NCBI GenBank assembly: GCA_035299085.1
Contig: DATGXG010000022.1
Location: 1 to 64,000, forward strand
DNA length: 64,000 nt
Source: Bacteroidales bacterium
GTDB taxonomy: Bacteria; Bacteroidota; Bacteroidia; Bacteroidales; UBA10428
Direction of reading: 5' to 3'
Below the pieces are notes generated by a model. It was not told where the DNA came from. It saw only the letters and a program-made list of their open reading frames with translations, and searched no databases. The translations under genes and the position numbers were made by a program. Shown in pieces: positions 9,001 through 16,861 of this stretch. Numbering within the stretch: position 1 is the stretch's first letter; every line of letters starts with the position of its first letter.

Positions 9001-9723
9001 ATGAAAAAAATAGTTTTCCTTCTGTTTTGCATCATTGCATTTTCAATCATTCAGAGCTGTGTTATTGATTTTCCTGACTCAATTTCGGGGAACGGCAATG
9101 TAGTTACACAAACGCGCGATTTATCTGAATTCTCAGCTATAAAGGTTAGCTCAGGAATCGATGTATACCTGACCCAGGGCGAACCTCAACGGGTTGAAGT
9201 GGAAGCAGATGAAAACCTGCAGCAATGGATAAAAACCGACGTCAATGGCAACGAGCTCAATATTTATTCGGATAAATCGATTCGGCTGGCACGCACTAAA
9301 AAGGTTAAAATAGTATGTAAAACCCTTGAAAAGATTGAAATATCGAGTGCCGGAGATATTACCGGACTTAGCCGGTTTAAAACCGATAAACTGGATATTG
9401 ACATGACAAGTGCAGGGGACTTGAAATTTGAAGTCGAAGCCGATGAAGTCCGTATCTCAATTTCAAGTGCCGGTAATGCCGATTTAAAAGGTAATACCCG
9501 GGTCTTCAATGCTGAACTCAGCAGTGCTGGAGATCTGAATGCATATGAACTGGAAGCCAAAATAGCCGATGTCTCTGTTTCAAGTGCCGGAAGCGCTCGT
9601 GTTTTTGTTACCGATGAAGCGAGATTCAGATCGAGTAGTGCCGGAAATATCAGTTATAAAGGCAATCCCAGCATAAAAGAAATCAATACATCGAGCGCCG
9701 GATCAGTCAATAAAAAGGATTAA
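9001..9723 (+). CDS. GIN-domain (DUF2807) lipoprotein with seven (S)SAG repeats
   Basis: A 240-residue lipoprotein with lipobox IQSC (C20). It matches the DUF2807 / putative auto-transporter adhesin head GIN domain pattern: a start of SGNGNVVTQTRDLSEFSAIKV, then a right-handed beta-helix-like repeat. SSAG or TSAG recurs seven times at about 20-residue intervals (SSAGDITG, TSAGDLKF, SSAGNADL, SSAGDLNA, SSAGSARV, SSAGNISY, SSAGSVNK), as expected for a turn in successive helix coils. It is probably exposed on the outer membrane or in the periplasm. The start at 9001 gives a clean lipoprotein signal; an upstream in-frame ATG at 8959 would place residues in front of it. The molecular function of the family is unknown. 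Confidence 0.85.
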   Translation: MKKIVFLLFCIIAFSIIQSCVIDFPDSISGNGNVVTQTRDLSEFSAIKVSSGIDVYLTQGEPQRVEVEADENLQQWIKTDVNGNELNIYSDKSIRLARTKKVKIVCKTLEKIEISSAGDITGLSRFKTDKLDIDMTSAGDLKFEVEADEVRISISSAGNADLKGNTRVFNAELSSAGDLNAYELEAKIADVSVSSAGSARVFVTDEARFRSSSAGNISYKGNPSIKEINTSSAGSVNKKD

Positions 9724-9728
9724 ATCCG

Positions 9729-9791
9729 GTAATCAGTAATCAGTAATCGGTAATCGGTAATCGGTAAACGAACACCGAACACCGAACACCA
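9729..9791. repeat. Period-7 tandem array after the GIN-domain gene
   Basis: Nine consecutive heptamers in strict 7-bp register: GTAATCA twice, GTAATCG three times, GTAAACG once, AACACCG twice, AACACCA once. The motif drifts from GTAATC to AACACC without breaking the period. It begins 5 bp after the stop codon at 9721-9723. Confidence 0.9.
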
Positions 9792-9872
9792 ATACTTACC
9801 ACAACAGGGGTATGAAGTTTGAAAGGAACTTTATACCTTTATTGCATTATATTATTTCAGTAGATAACTTTT

Positions 9873-11999
9873 ATGGAGAATAAATATGTTCATTTACTTG
9901 CTATTGATCATAATCTGGCACCATGGCAGGTAGAGAATACCCTTAAACTGCTTGAATCAAAAGCCACCATTCCGTTCATCAGCAGGTATCGCAAAGAAGC
10001 CACCGGAAGTCTTGATGAAGTTCAGATAACTGATATTCGTGATCAATACAACAGGTTTCTCGATATTGATAAAAGGCGGGAATCCATTATCAGCAGCATT
10101 GAAGAACAAGGACTCATGACTGATGAGATCAGGAAGAAGCTGGATGCTGCTTTTTCACTTGCCGAACTCGAGGATATTTATCTTCCCTATAAACCTAAAA
10201 AGAAGACAAGAGCATCGGTGGCACGTGAAAAAGGTCTTGAGCCGCTGGCCCATAAAATAGTGAAACAGGCTGAAAGAAATCTTTCACTGGCTGCACGCGA
10301 TTTTATTGGCGAAAAAGTTGCTGATGAAGAAGAAGCGTTGCAGGGCGCCAGGGATATTATAGCTGAATGGGTGAATGAAAATCAGCAATCGAGAGTTCTT
10401 GTGAGAAATGCATTTTCACAGGGAGCAGTGATTTCTTCAAAACTGGTGAAAGGTAAAGAGGCAGAGGGTATTAAATACCGTGACTATTTTGATTTTGCTG
10501 AACCTCTTGCCAAATGTCCATCGCACCGCTTACTGGCCATGATGAGGGGTGAGGAGGAAGGATTTCTGCGAGTTGGTGTGGAGCCTGAACAGGAGAAGAC
10601 GATAAGCCGACTGGAGAAACAATATATCAAATCCACCGGTGATTGTGCCGAACAGCTTGCCATCGCCATTAAGGATTCCTATAAAAGATTGCTTGAACCG
10701 TCCATTGAAACGGAATTCCGTTCGCTTGCAAAAGAAAAAGCTGATGAACAGGCTATCAAAGTATTCGCTGAAAATCTCAAACAATTGCTTATGGCGCCAC
10801 CTCTTGGACAGAAAAGAGTACTAGCCATAGATCCCGGATTCCGGACAGGTTGCAAGGTGACGTGCCTGGATGCACAGGGTAACCTTCTCCACAATGAAAC
10901 GATATATCCCCATCCGCCGGTACAGGAAACATCCATTGCCTCCAAAAAAATAAATACGCTTGTAAATTCTTATAAAATCGAGGCAATTGCCATTGGTAAC
11001 GGTACAGCCAGTCGCGAAACGGAATCGTTTATCAGGAATATAAAATTTGAGCGTGATCTTAAAGTATTCGTTGTAAGTGAAGCAGGAGCTTCAGTATATT
11101 CTGCTTCAAAAACTGCAAGAGATGAATTTCCTGATTATGATGTAACGGTTAGGGGAGCTGTTTCAATCGGTCGCCGGTTGATGGATCCGCTTGCAGAACT
11201 CGTGAAGATCGATCCTAAATCAATCGGGGTGGGACAGTACCAGCATGATGTAGACCAGGGACGTTTAAAAGATTCACTTGACCAGGTTGTAGAAAGTTGC
11301 GTAAATGCCGTGGGAGTTGACCTGAATACGGCGAGCATGCATCTGCTTACCTATATATCAGGACTCGGACCACAGCTTGCTAAAAATATTGTTGAGTACA
11401 GGAAAGAACAGGGAACATTCCATTCGCGTGAAGATCTTAAAAAAGTTCCCAGGATGGGCCCTAAAGCTTTTGAACAGGCGGCAGGATTCCTCAGGATACG
11501 TGAGGGAAAAAACCCACTCGACAACAGCGCCGTTCACCCCGAGAGTTATTATATTGTTGAAAAGATGGCGACTGATCTGAGCCATCCGGTTACTGACCTG
11601 CTGGCAGACGAAGGCCTGAGAAAGAAAATTGATATAAAAAAATATGTGGATGATAAGGTCGGAATACCAACACTTACAGATATACTGAATGAGCTCGCCA
11701 AACCGGGACGGGATCCGAGATCCTCAATAAAGGTTTTTGAATTCTCAGATGAAATACATAGCATTGAAGATGTCAGAATCGGCATGGTTTTGCCGGGCAT
11801 TGTAACCAATATAACCAATTTCGGAGCTTTTGTCGATATTGGAGTTAAACAGGATGGATTGGTGCATATATCGCAAATGGCAGATAAATTTATTACCAAT
11901 CCGGCCGAGGTGGTTAAGCTGCACCAGCATGTGAAAGTAAAAGTGCTGGAAGTGGATGTACAAAGAAAACGAATTCAGCTGAGTATGAAGGGAGTGTGA
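9873..11999 (+). CDS. tex: Tex-family RNA-binding transcription accessory protein
   Basis: A 708-residue protein with full Tex architecture: N-terminal helical region, a YqgF/RuvC-like domain starting near residue 316 with VLAIDPGFRTG (D320), helix-hairpin-helix motifs around 490-560 (YISGLGPQLAKNIVEYR, KVPRMGPKAFEQAAGFLRI), and a C-terminal S1 RNA-binding domain at 637-707 (GMVLPGIVTNITNFGAFVD). Tex proteins bind nucleic acid and influence transcription and stress tolerance in several bacteria; the catalytic role of the RuvC-like fold is doubtful. The length is a little below the usual 720-780 residues because the C-terminus stops just after the S1 domain. It is monocistronic and ends directly at a repeat array. 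Confidence 0.95.
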   Translation: MENKYVHLLAIDHNLAPWQVENTLKLLESKATIPFISRYRKEATGSLDEVQITDIRDQYNRFLDIDKRRESIISSIEEQGLMTDEIRKKLDAAFSLAELEDIYLPYKPKKKTRASVAREKGLEPLAHKIVKQAERNLSLAARDFIGEKVADEEEALQGARDIIAEWVNENQQSRVLVRNAFSQGAVISSKLVKGKEAEGIKYRDYFDFAEPLAKCPSHRLLAMMRGEEEGFLRVGVEPEQEKTISRLEKQYIKSTGDCAEQLAIAIKDSYKRLLEPSIETEFRSLAKEKADEQAIKVFAENLKQLLMAPPLGQKRVLAIDPGFRTGCKVTCLDAQGNLLHNETIYPHPPVQETSIASKKINTLVNSYKIEAIAIGNGTASRETESFIRNIKFERDLKVFVVSEAGASVYSASKTARDEFPDYDVTVRGAVSIGRRLMDPLAELVKIDPKSIGVGQYQHDVDQGRLKDSLDQVVESCVNAVGVDLNTASMHLLTYISGLGPQLAKNIVEYRKEQGTFHSREDLKKVPRMGPKAFEQAAGFLRIREGKNPLDNSAVHPESYYIVEKMATDLSHPVTDLLADEGLRKKIDIKKYVDDKVGIPTLTDILNELAKPGRDPRSSIKVFEFSDEIHSIEDVRIGMVLPGIVTNITNFGAFVDIGVKQDGLVHISQMADKFITNPAEVVKLHQHVKVKVLEVDVQRKRIQLSMKGV

Positions 12000-12000
12000 C

Positions 12001-12140
12001 TGATACTGGATGCTTGATACTGGATACTTGATACTGGATACTGGATGCTGGATACTGGATGAAACCAACACCGAACACTGATTTAAGATTTAAGAATATC
12101 AAACCCCTAAATCCCTAAACCCCTAAACCCCTAAACCCCT
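12001..12140. repeat. Period-7 array followed by period-8 array after tex
   Basis: From 12001 to 12061, eight and a half heptamers alternate among TGATACT, GGATACT and GGATGCT in strict 7-bp register, starting 1 bp after the tex stop codon. From 12062 to 12100 comes a non-tandem stretch containing CAACACCGAACAC, a word shared with the arrays at 9771-9791 and 41616-41656. From 12101 to 12140, five octamers of AAACCCCT (one variant AAATCCCT) follow. The array ends 14 bp before the next start codon. Confidence 0.9.
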
Positions 12141-12154
12141 AAAACTGCTAACCC

Positions 12155-12886
12155 ATGCTAGCCTTTCCAGAGATGCTTAAGCCATCCGTAAAAAAAACAA
12201 TTGCCGGCGAACGGAGTACCGGCAAAAAGATCCTTGAAAAGTTATTTGAATTAATCTCCATCATAGTCAGTATTTATCTTGCTTTAAGCATTGAAGGCTG
12301 GTCAGAAAAAAGATCTGAGCATAAAAAGATGCTGTATTATTACAATAACCTTGCAGCGGAAATTGCGCTGGATACTGCATCACTCGACAGTGCACTGATG
12401 AATGCCGAAAAGCATCTTCGCGTAACCCGGGTGCAATTAGGAATGTTAAGAAAATACGAACCTTCAATGGATGATTCCTTGCTGTCAATGTATCGTGGAT
12501 TGGCGTTCAACATGCTTTTCTATACATCGTCAATGCTGTCCTATAACACAATGGTAGTGAGCGGCGACATTAAACTTATAGAGAATATTAAGGTACGGAA
12601 TAAACTGGCAGAATTAAATGAAGTCTATACCGGGTTAAGGCTTCATGAAGACATGTATCTGAAGTATATTCAGGATGATATAATGAAATCTTTTATGTCG
12701 AATTTTGATCTGATCGATCAGAAAATTGTTACGCCGGGTTATTATAAAAGCTTATTCTACCGGAACCTGGTTGCGGGATTTTATGTACAGAATGCCGGCA
12801 GGGTGGAGCAGTACCGGTCATCACTCAAGGTGGCAAAGGAAACCCTGGCTCTCATTAAGGAGGAACTTGAGAAAGAGGAGAAATAA
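12155..12886 (+). CDS. Single-pass membrane protein, possibly DUF6090-like
   Basis: A 243-residue protein with one N-terminal transmembrane segment (about 29-47, LFELISIIVSIYLALSIEGW) followed directly by WSEKRSEHKK and a long helical region. That layout, a hydrophobic helix running into a charged W-x-E-x-R motif, is typical of a small Bacteroidota family annotated DUF6090, but the match is by eye only. A second in-frame ATG at 12173 is possible. The function is unknown. It is followed by a bidirectional terminator and the convergent rpoD gene. Confidence 0.6.
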   Translation: MLAFPEMLKPSVKKTIAGERSTGKKILEKLFELISIIVSIYLALSIEGWSEKRSEHKKMLYYYNNLAAEIALDTASLDSALMNAEKHLRVTRVQLGMLRKYEPSMDDSLLSMYRGLAFNMLFYTSSMLSYNTMVVSGDIKLIENIKVRNKLAELNEVYTGLRLHEDMYLKYIQDDIMKSFMSNFDLIDQKIVTPGYYKSLFYRNLVAGFYVQNAGRVEQYRSSLKVAKETLALIKEELEKEEK

Positions 12887-12907
12887 GAAAAGGGAAATTG
12901 CAACAAA

Positions 12908-12930
12908 AAACCCCGCTGTTTGCGGGGTTT
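12908..12930. terminator. Bidirectional rho-independent terminator
   Basis: A perfect 9-bp stem, AAACCCCGC / GCGGGGTTT, with loop TGTTT, followed by T-rich sequence on both strands. It lies between the convergent 12155-12886 gene and rpoD and can serve both. Confidence 0.92.
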
Positions 12931-12934
12931 TTTG

Positions 12935-13795
12935 TTATCCTAAGTAGGATTTCAATAATTTGCTTCGTGATGTATGCCGTAACCTGCGGATGGCTTTTTC
13001 CTTGATCTGACGAACCCTTTCGCGGGTGAGATCAAATTTTTCGCCGATTTCCTCGAGGGTCATTTCCTGAACACCGATACCAAAGAAGAATTTGATAATA
13101 TCTCTTTCTCTTTCAGTAAGAGTGGCAAGGGCACGGTTAATTTCTTTCATGAGCGATTCACTGATAAGCTTCTTGTCGGCTTTTGGTGAATCGTGATTGA
13201 TAAGTATATCAAGAAGGCTGTTGTCTTCACCTTCAGCAAAGGGAGCGTCAACTGATACATGACGGCCTGAAACCTTAAGTGTATCAGAAACTTTTTCCTT
13301 AGGTAATTCAAGTGCATCAGCAAGTTCTTCGGGGGTAGGAGTCCTTTCATATTCCTGCTCGAATTTCGAAAATGCCTTGTTAATTTTATTAAGAGAGCCG
13401 ACCTGGTTCAGGGGTAATCTCACAATCCTTGATTGTTCAGCGAGAGCCTGAAGGATTGATTGCCTGATCCACCATACTGCATAAGAGATGAATTTAAAAC
13501 CTCTTGTCTCATCAAATTTTTCTGCAGCTTTAATAAGTCCTAAATTTCCTTCATTGATCAGGTCAGGTAAACTTAAACCCTGATTCTGGTATTGCTTAGC
13601 CACAGAAACAACGAACCGGAGATTTGCCCTGGTGAGTTTTTCGAGAGCACTTTTATCTCCTTTCTTTATCCGTTGCGCCAACTCCACTTCCTCTTCAACT
13701 GTGATAAGCTCTTCTTTGCCGATTTCCTGTAAGTATTTATCGAGAGAAGCACTTTCCCTGTTGGTAATTGATTTTGTAATTTTTAGTTGTCTCAT
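12935..13795 (-). CDS. rpoD: Primary RNA polymerase sigma factor (RpoD/SigA, Bacteroidota type)
   Basis: A 286-residue sigma-70 factor with regions 1.2 through 4.2. Region 1.2 is [16 protein letters not shown]; region 2 holds [13 protein letters not shown] and [15 protein letters not shown], then [13 protein letters not shown]; region 3 follows; region 4.2 is [20 protein letters not shown] near the C-terminus. It lacks region 1.1 and the large non-conserved insert of E. coli RpoD, which is typical of Bacteroidota primary sigma factors of this length that recognise TTTG/TAnnTTTG promoters. It is monocistronic between two terminators. Confidence 0.96.
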   Translation of the reverse strand: MRQLKITKSITNRESASLDKYLQEIGKEELITVEEEVELAQRIKKGDKSALEKLTRANLRFVVSVAKQYQNQGLSLPDLINEGNLGLIKAAEKFDETRGFKFISYAVWWIRQSILQALAEQSRIVRLPLNQVGSLNKINKAFSKFEQEYERTPTPEELADALELPKEKVSDTLKVSGRHVSVDAPFAEGEDNSLLDILINHDSPKADKKLISESLMKEINRALATLTERERDIIKFFFGIGVQEMTLEEIGEKFDLTRERVRQIKEKAIRRLRHTSRSKLLKSYLG

Positions 13796-13877
13796 TCCCT
13801 AGAAAATTTGTGCGAATTTATGTTATTTATTATCAATTTCAATGGTTTTTAAAATATCAAAAAAATTTTTCAAAAAA

Positions 13878-13902
13878 AAAGGCTTGCGAACTGCAAGCCT
13901 TT
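13878..13902 (-). terminator. Terminator of htrA
   Basis: Stem AAAGGCTTGC / GCAAGCCTTT with a 5-nt loop. The A-run at 13872-13880 gives a U-tract on the minus strand, 25 bp beyond the htrA stop. Confidence 0.88.
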
Positions 13903-13926
13903 ATAATAATATTTATTCCTAAGCTA

Positions 13927-15351
13927 TCACAGTCCAAATGCGTAATACGCCACCATACCGTTTGGATATACCCCTTCTATGTATACACCACCTTTTAAAT
14001 TATTTACAAGTTTCTCCAATTCAGCAACTGACTGAATAGGCGTGTTGTTAACCTGCGTGATGATAAAGCCTGGTTTTACACCTTCCTGCTTCAGTTTGCC
14101 CTCCTGAAGATCGGTAACTTTAACACCGTTTTTGATGCCAAGTTTCTGCTTTTCCTGGTCAGTGAGATTAACAACCTTTGCTCCAAGTATGGTTTCGAAC
14201 GTGCCTGCTTTAACGACACTTGTGTCACCCTGAAGATTACGCAATTTCACTTCAAATTGTTTCGTTTTGTCTTTTCTTTTTACCGTTACCGAAATCTTGT
14301 CTCCCGGCCTGTGGCGGCTTACAAGCTCCTGTAGTTCTGAAGGACTTTTTACTTTAATACCTTCAATTTCGGTAATCACATCACCAGCTTCAATTCCTGC
14401 TTCCTGTGCAGCGCTGTTCTCATTTACGTCGGAAACATATACACCGTTGAGTTCACTTAGATTCTCCTTCTTTGCCAGTTCGGCGCTGATATCCTGGATT
14501 TGTACACCCATGATCCCGCGCTGGACGGTTCCGAATTCAATCAGGTCTTTTACAACCTTCTCCACTATGCTGGAAGGAATAGCAAACGAAATACCCACAT
14601 TTCCACCGGTTGGAGAAAGAATGGCTGTATTGATACCCACCATTTCACCTTTCAGGTTAACAAGTGCACCTCCGCTGTTTCCCCTGTTGACAGACGCATC
14701 AGTCTGAATAAATGACTCTATCCTGTAATTGTCTTCAATGATTTGCATGCTCCTTCCCTTGGCACTTACAATACCTGCAGTGACTGTGGATGAAATGTTA
14801 AACGGGTTTCCGACGGCAAGAACCCATTCACCGATCCTCAGGTTGTCGGAATTCCCGAAGGTAATAAACGGCAGGCCTTCGGTATCAATTTTCAGCAAAG
14901 CCAGGTCGGTTGAATGATCGGTACCCACCACCTTGGCTTCAAATTCTCTTTTGTCATTCAGGGTAACTGTAACCTTTTCAGAGTTTTCAATCACATGGTT
15001 ATTCGTAACAATGTAACCGTCAGCCGTAATAATTACGCCTGATCCGATACCTGTAACGGGCTCCTGCTCACCCGGGTATTTATCACCGTAGAAAAATTCA
15101 TAAATCGGGTTCCGGTATTCCACAGTGGACTGTGTTTTGACATTGACAACTGCATTTACAGTTTTCTCAGCGGCAAAAGTAAAGTCAGTAGAACTGTCAA
15201 TTCCGGCTTTTAAACTTACCATACTCACAGGCTCTCTCTCCTGGATAATCGTTTTTTCCTTATTATCAATAAGGGCCGAGTAACCAAACACTGAAACCAA
15301 ACCACCGATAATTGCGGCAATTAAAACCAGTAATACTTGTTTGCTTTTCAT
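13927..15351 (-). CDS. htrA: DegP/HtrA-family periplasmic serine protease
   Basis: A 474-residue Do-family protease with an N-terminal membrane anchor or signal (about 5-24). The catalytic triad is visible: H119 in VTNNHVIE, D149 in HSTDLALLKID and S226 in RGNSGGAL. Two PDZ domains follow, with GIMGVQIQDIS near 280 and a second from about 385 to the C-terminus. Such proteases degrade or refold misfolded envelope proteins. The ATG at 15351 is used because the longer frame begins with TTG at 15357. The 186-bp upstream region is shared with the divergent fucosidase gene and contains a minus-strand TAATTTTG element. Confidence 0.95.
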   Translation of the reverse strand: MKSKQVLLVLIAAIIGGLVSVFGYSALIDNKEKTIIQEREPVSMVSLKAGIDSSTDFTFAAEKTVNAVVNVKTQSTVEYRNPIYEFFYGDKYPGEQEPVTGIGSGVIITADGYIVTNNHVIENSEKVTVTLNDKREFEAKVVGTDHSTDLALLKIDTEGLPFITFGNSDNLRIGEWVLAVGNPFNISSTVTAGIVSAKGRSMQIIEDNYRIESFIQTDASVNRGNSGGALVNLKGEMVGINTAILSPTGGNVGISFAIPSSIVEKVVKDLIEFGTVQRGIMGVQIQDISAELAKKENLSELNGVYVSDVNENSAAQEAGIEAGDVITEIEGIKVKSPSELQELVSRHRPGDKISVTVKRKDKTKQFEVKLRNLQGDTSVVKAGTFETILGAKVVNLTDQEKQKLGIKNGVKVTDLQEGKLKQEGVKPGFIITQVNNTPIQSVAELEKLVNNLKGGVYIEGVYPNGMVAYYAFGL

Positions 15352-15441
15352 TTTCAAAATGTTTTATTCTTTATCTTTATTTTTATATCAACTCGACACA
15401 AATGAAACAAAAAATATACCTTTTGTTTCGTTTATTCACAT

Positions 15442-15449
15442 CAAAATTA
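15442..15449 (-). promoter_or_regulatory. Candidate -7 element for htrA
   Basis: On the minus strand this reads TAATTTTG, a perfect match to the Bacteroidota -7 consensus TAnnTTTG, about 91 bp upstream of the htrA start. No good -33 TTTG is seen at 19-21 bp, so the call is weak. Confidence 0.35.
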
Positions 15450-15537
15450 TGACATTTGTTACTGCCTGAATCGTGTTTAACAATATTTAACTAACACCAT
15501 CCCAACAACATATAAATTCTATTAAAAATCTTTAAAT

Positions 15538-16836
15538 ATGAAAAGAATACTTTTTGTGTTTTTATTTGCAGGGATATTATCCTCATTTTATGCACAGACT
15601 GGCTATACGCCTGCTGAAGAGAATCTTGCAAACCGCAAATGGTTCCAGGACGCCAAATTTGGTATGTTCATTCACTGGGGTGTATACTCGGTTCTTGGCG
15701 ATGGCGAATGGGTAATGAATACACAACAAATTGATAAAAAAACTTACGAAAAATTGCCGGCCTTTTTTAATCCGATCGACTATAACCCCGCTGAATGGGT
15801 GGCCCTTGCCAGACAGGCCGGAATGAAGTATATAGTAATCACAAGCAAGCACCATGATGGATTTGCCATGTTTGATTCAAAGCAAACCGATTGGGATATC
15901 ATGGACAGAACGCCCTATAAAAAAGATGTTCTGAAAATGCTGGCAGATGAATGTCAGAAGCAGGGTATCCGTCTTTTTTTCTATCATTCGCAACTCGACT
16001 GGTACCAGAACGACTATTATCCGCGCGGTAACACCGGCTCAACAGCAGGAAGACCCGAATCCGGTAACTGGAATAATTACCTGAAGTTCATGAATGCCCA
16101 ATTGACAGAATTACTGACAAACTATGGACAAATTGGCGGAATATGGTTTGACGGATGGTGGGATAAAAAAGATGCCGACTGGCAGCTCGATGAAACTTAC
16201 AGTCTCATACACCGGCTCCAGCCCGGATGTATGATCGGCAGCAACCATCACCAGGCCCCGAAACCCGGGGAAGATTTCCAGATGTTCGAAAAAGACCTTC
16301 CCGGATTTAATACAACCGGTTTCAGCGGCGAATCAAAGGTTGGTTCGTTACCCCTTGAAACCTGCGAAACCATGAACTATTCATGGGGTTTTAACCTGCA
16401 GGATAAGAATTTTAAATCTTCACGTGCATTGATTCAGTATCTTGTTCGCGCAGCAGGATATAACAGTAATTTTTTGCTGAATGTTGGTCCTATGCCTAAC
16501 GGAAAAATCCAGCCTGAATTCGTTGACACTCTGAAAAAAATTGGTAACTGGATGAACCAGTTTGGTGAAACCATCTACGGAACCCGGCAGGGACCGGTTA
16601 CACCAAAAACATGGGGTGTTACAACAGAGAAAGAAGGCCGTATTTTCGTTCACCTTCTGAATTCTGAAGGTAATACATTGCTCATTCCTTCAATTGGAAA
16701 AATTCAATCGGTTAAACTGTTTCACAACCAGCAAAAGGTAAGTTTTATTGAGACCAAACTGGGAACAATTATTCAAATACCCGAAGGCCTTCCTTCGATG
16801 CCTGATGTAGTTTTTGAGATCACTTTAAAATCCTGA
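15538..16836 (+). CDS. Alpha-L-fucosidase, GH29
   Basis: A 432-residue secreted enzyme with a signal peptide ending near residue 19 (SSFYAQ). GH29 hallmarks are WFQDAKFGMFIHWGVYS (35-51), ITSKHHDGFAMFDS (101-114) and GGIWFDGWWDK, where D205 is the probable catalytic nucleophile. GH29 enzymes release terminal alpha-linked L-fucose with retention of configuration. The C-terminal region after about 340 is a short beta-sandwich. The GH31 gene follows 25 bp downstream on the same strand, so the two are probably co-transcribed. Together they fit fucose- and xylose-decorated glycans such as fucosylated xyloglucan, although no backbone-cutting enzyme is present. Confidence 0.93.
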   Translation: MKRILFVFLFAGILSSFYAQTGYTPAEENLANRKWFQDAKFGMFIHWGVYSVLGDGEWVMNTQQIDKKTYEKLPAFFNPIDYNPAEWVALARQAGMKYIVITSKHHDGFAMFDSKQTDWDIMDRTPYKKDVLKMLADECQKQGIRLFFYHSQLDWYQNDYYPRGNTGSTAGRPESGNWNNYLKFMNAQLTELLTNYGQIGGIWFDGWWDKKDADWQLDETYSLIHRLQPGCMIGSNHHQAPKPGEDFQMFEKDLPGFNTTGFSGESKVGSLPLETCETMNYSWGFNLQDKNFKSSRALIQYLVRAAGYNSNFLLNVGPMPNGKIQPEFVDTLKKIGNWMNQFGETIYGTRQGPVTPKTWGVTTEKEGRIFVHLLNSEGNTLLIPSIGKIQSVKLFHNQQKVSFIETKLGTIIQIPEGLPSMPDVVFEITLKS

Positions 16837-16861
16837 TATATTCACTTTAAACTTTTATTCT

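Noticed and set aside
8553..9050. A 165-residue minus-strand open frame
   Set aside because: It is antisense to the end of the hybrid kinase and the start of the GIN-domain lipoprotein, both well supported.
12101..12140. Telomere repeat from contaminating eukaryotic DNA or a linear replicon end
   Set aside because: Only five octamers, flanked by normal bacterial genes and similar heptamer arrays; there is no end structure.
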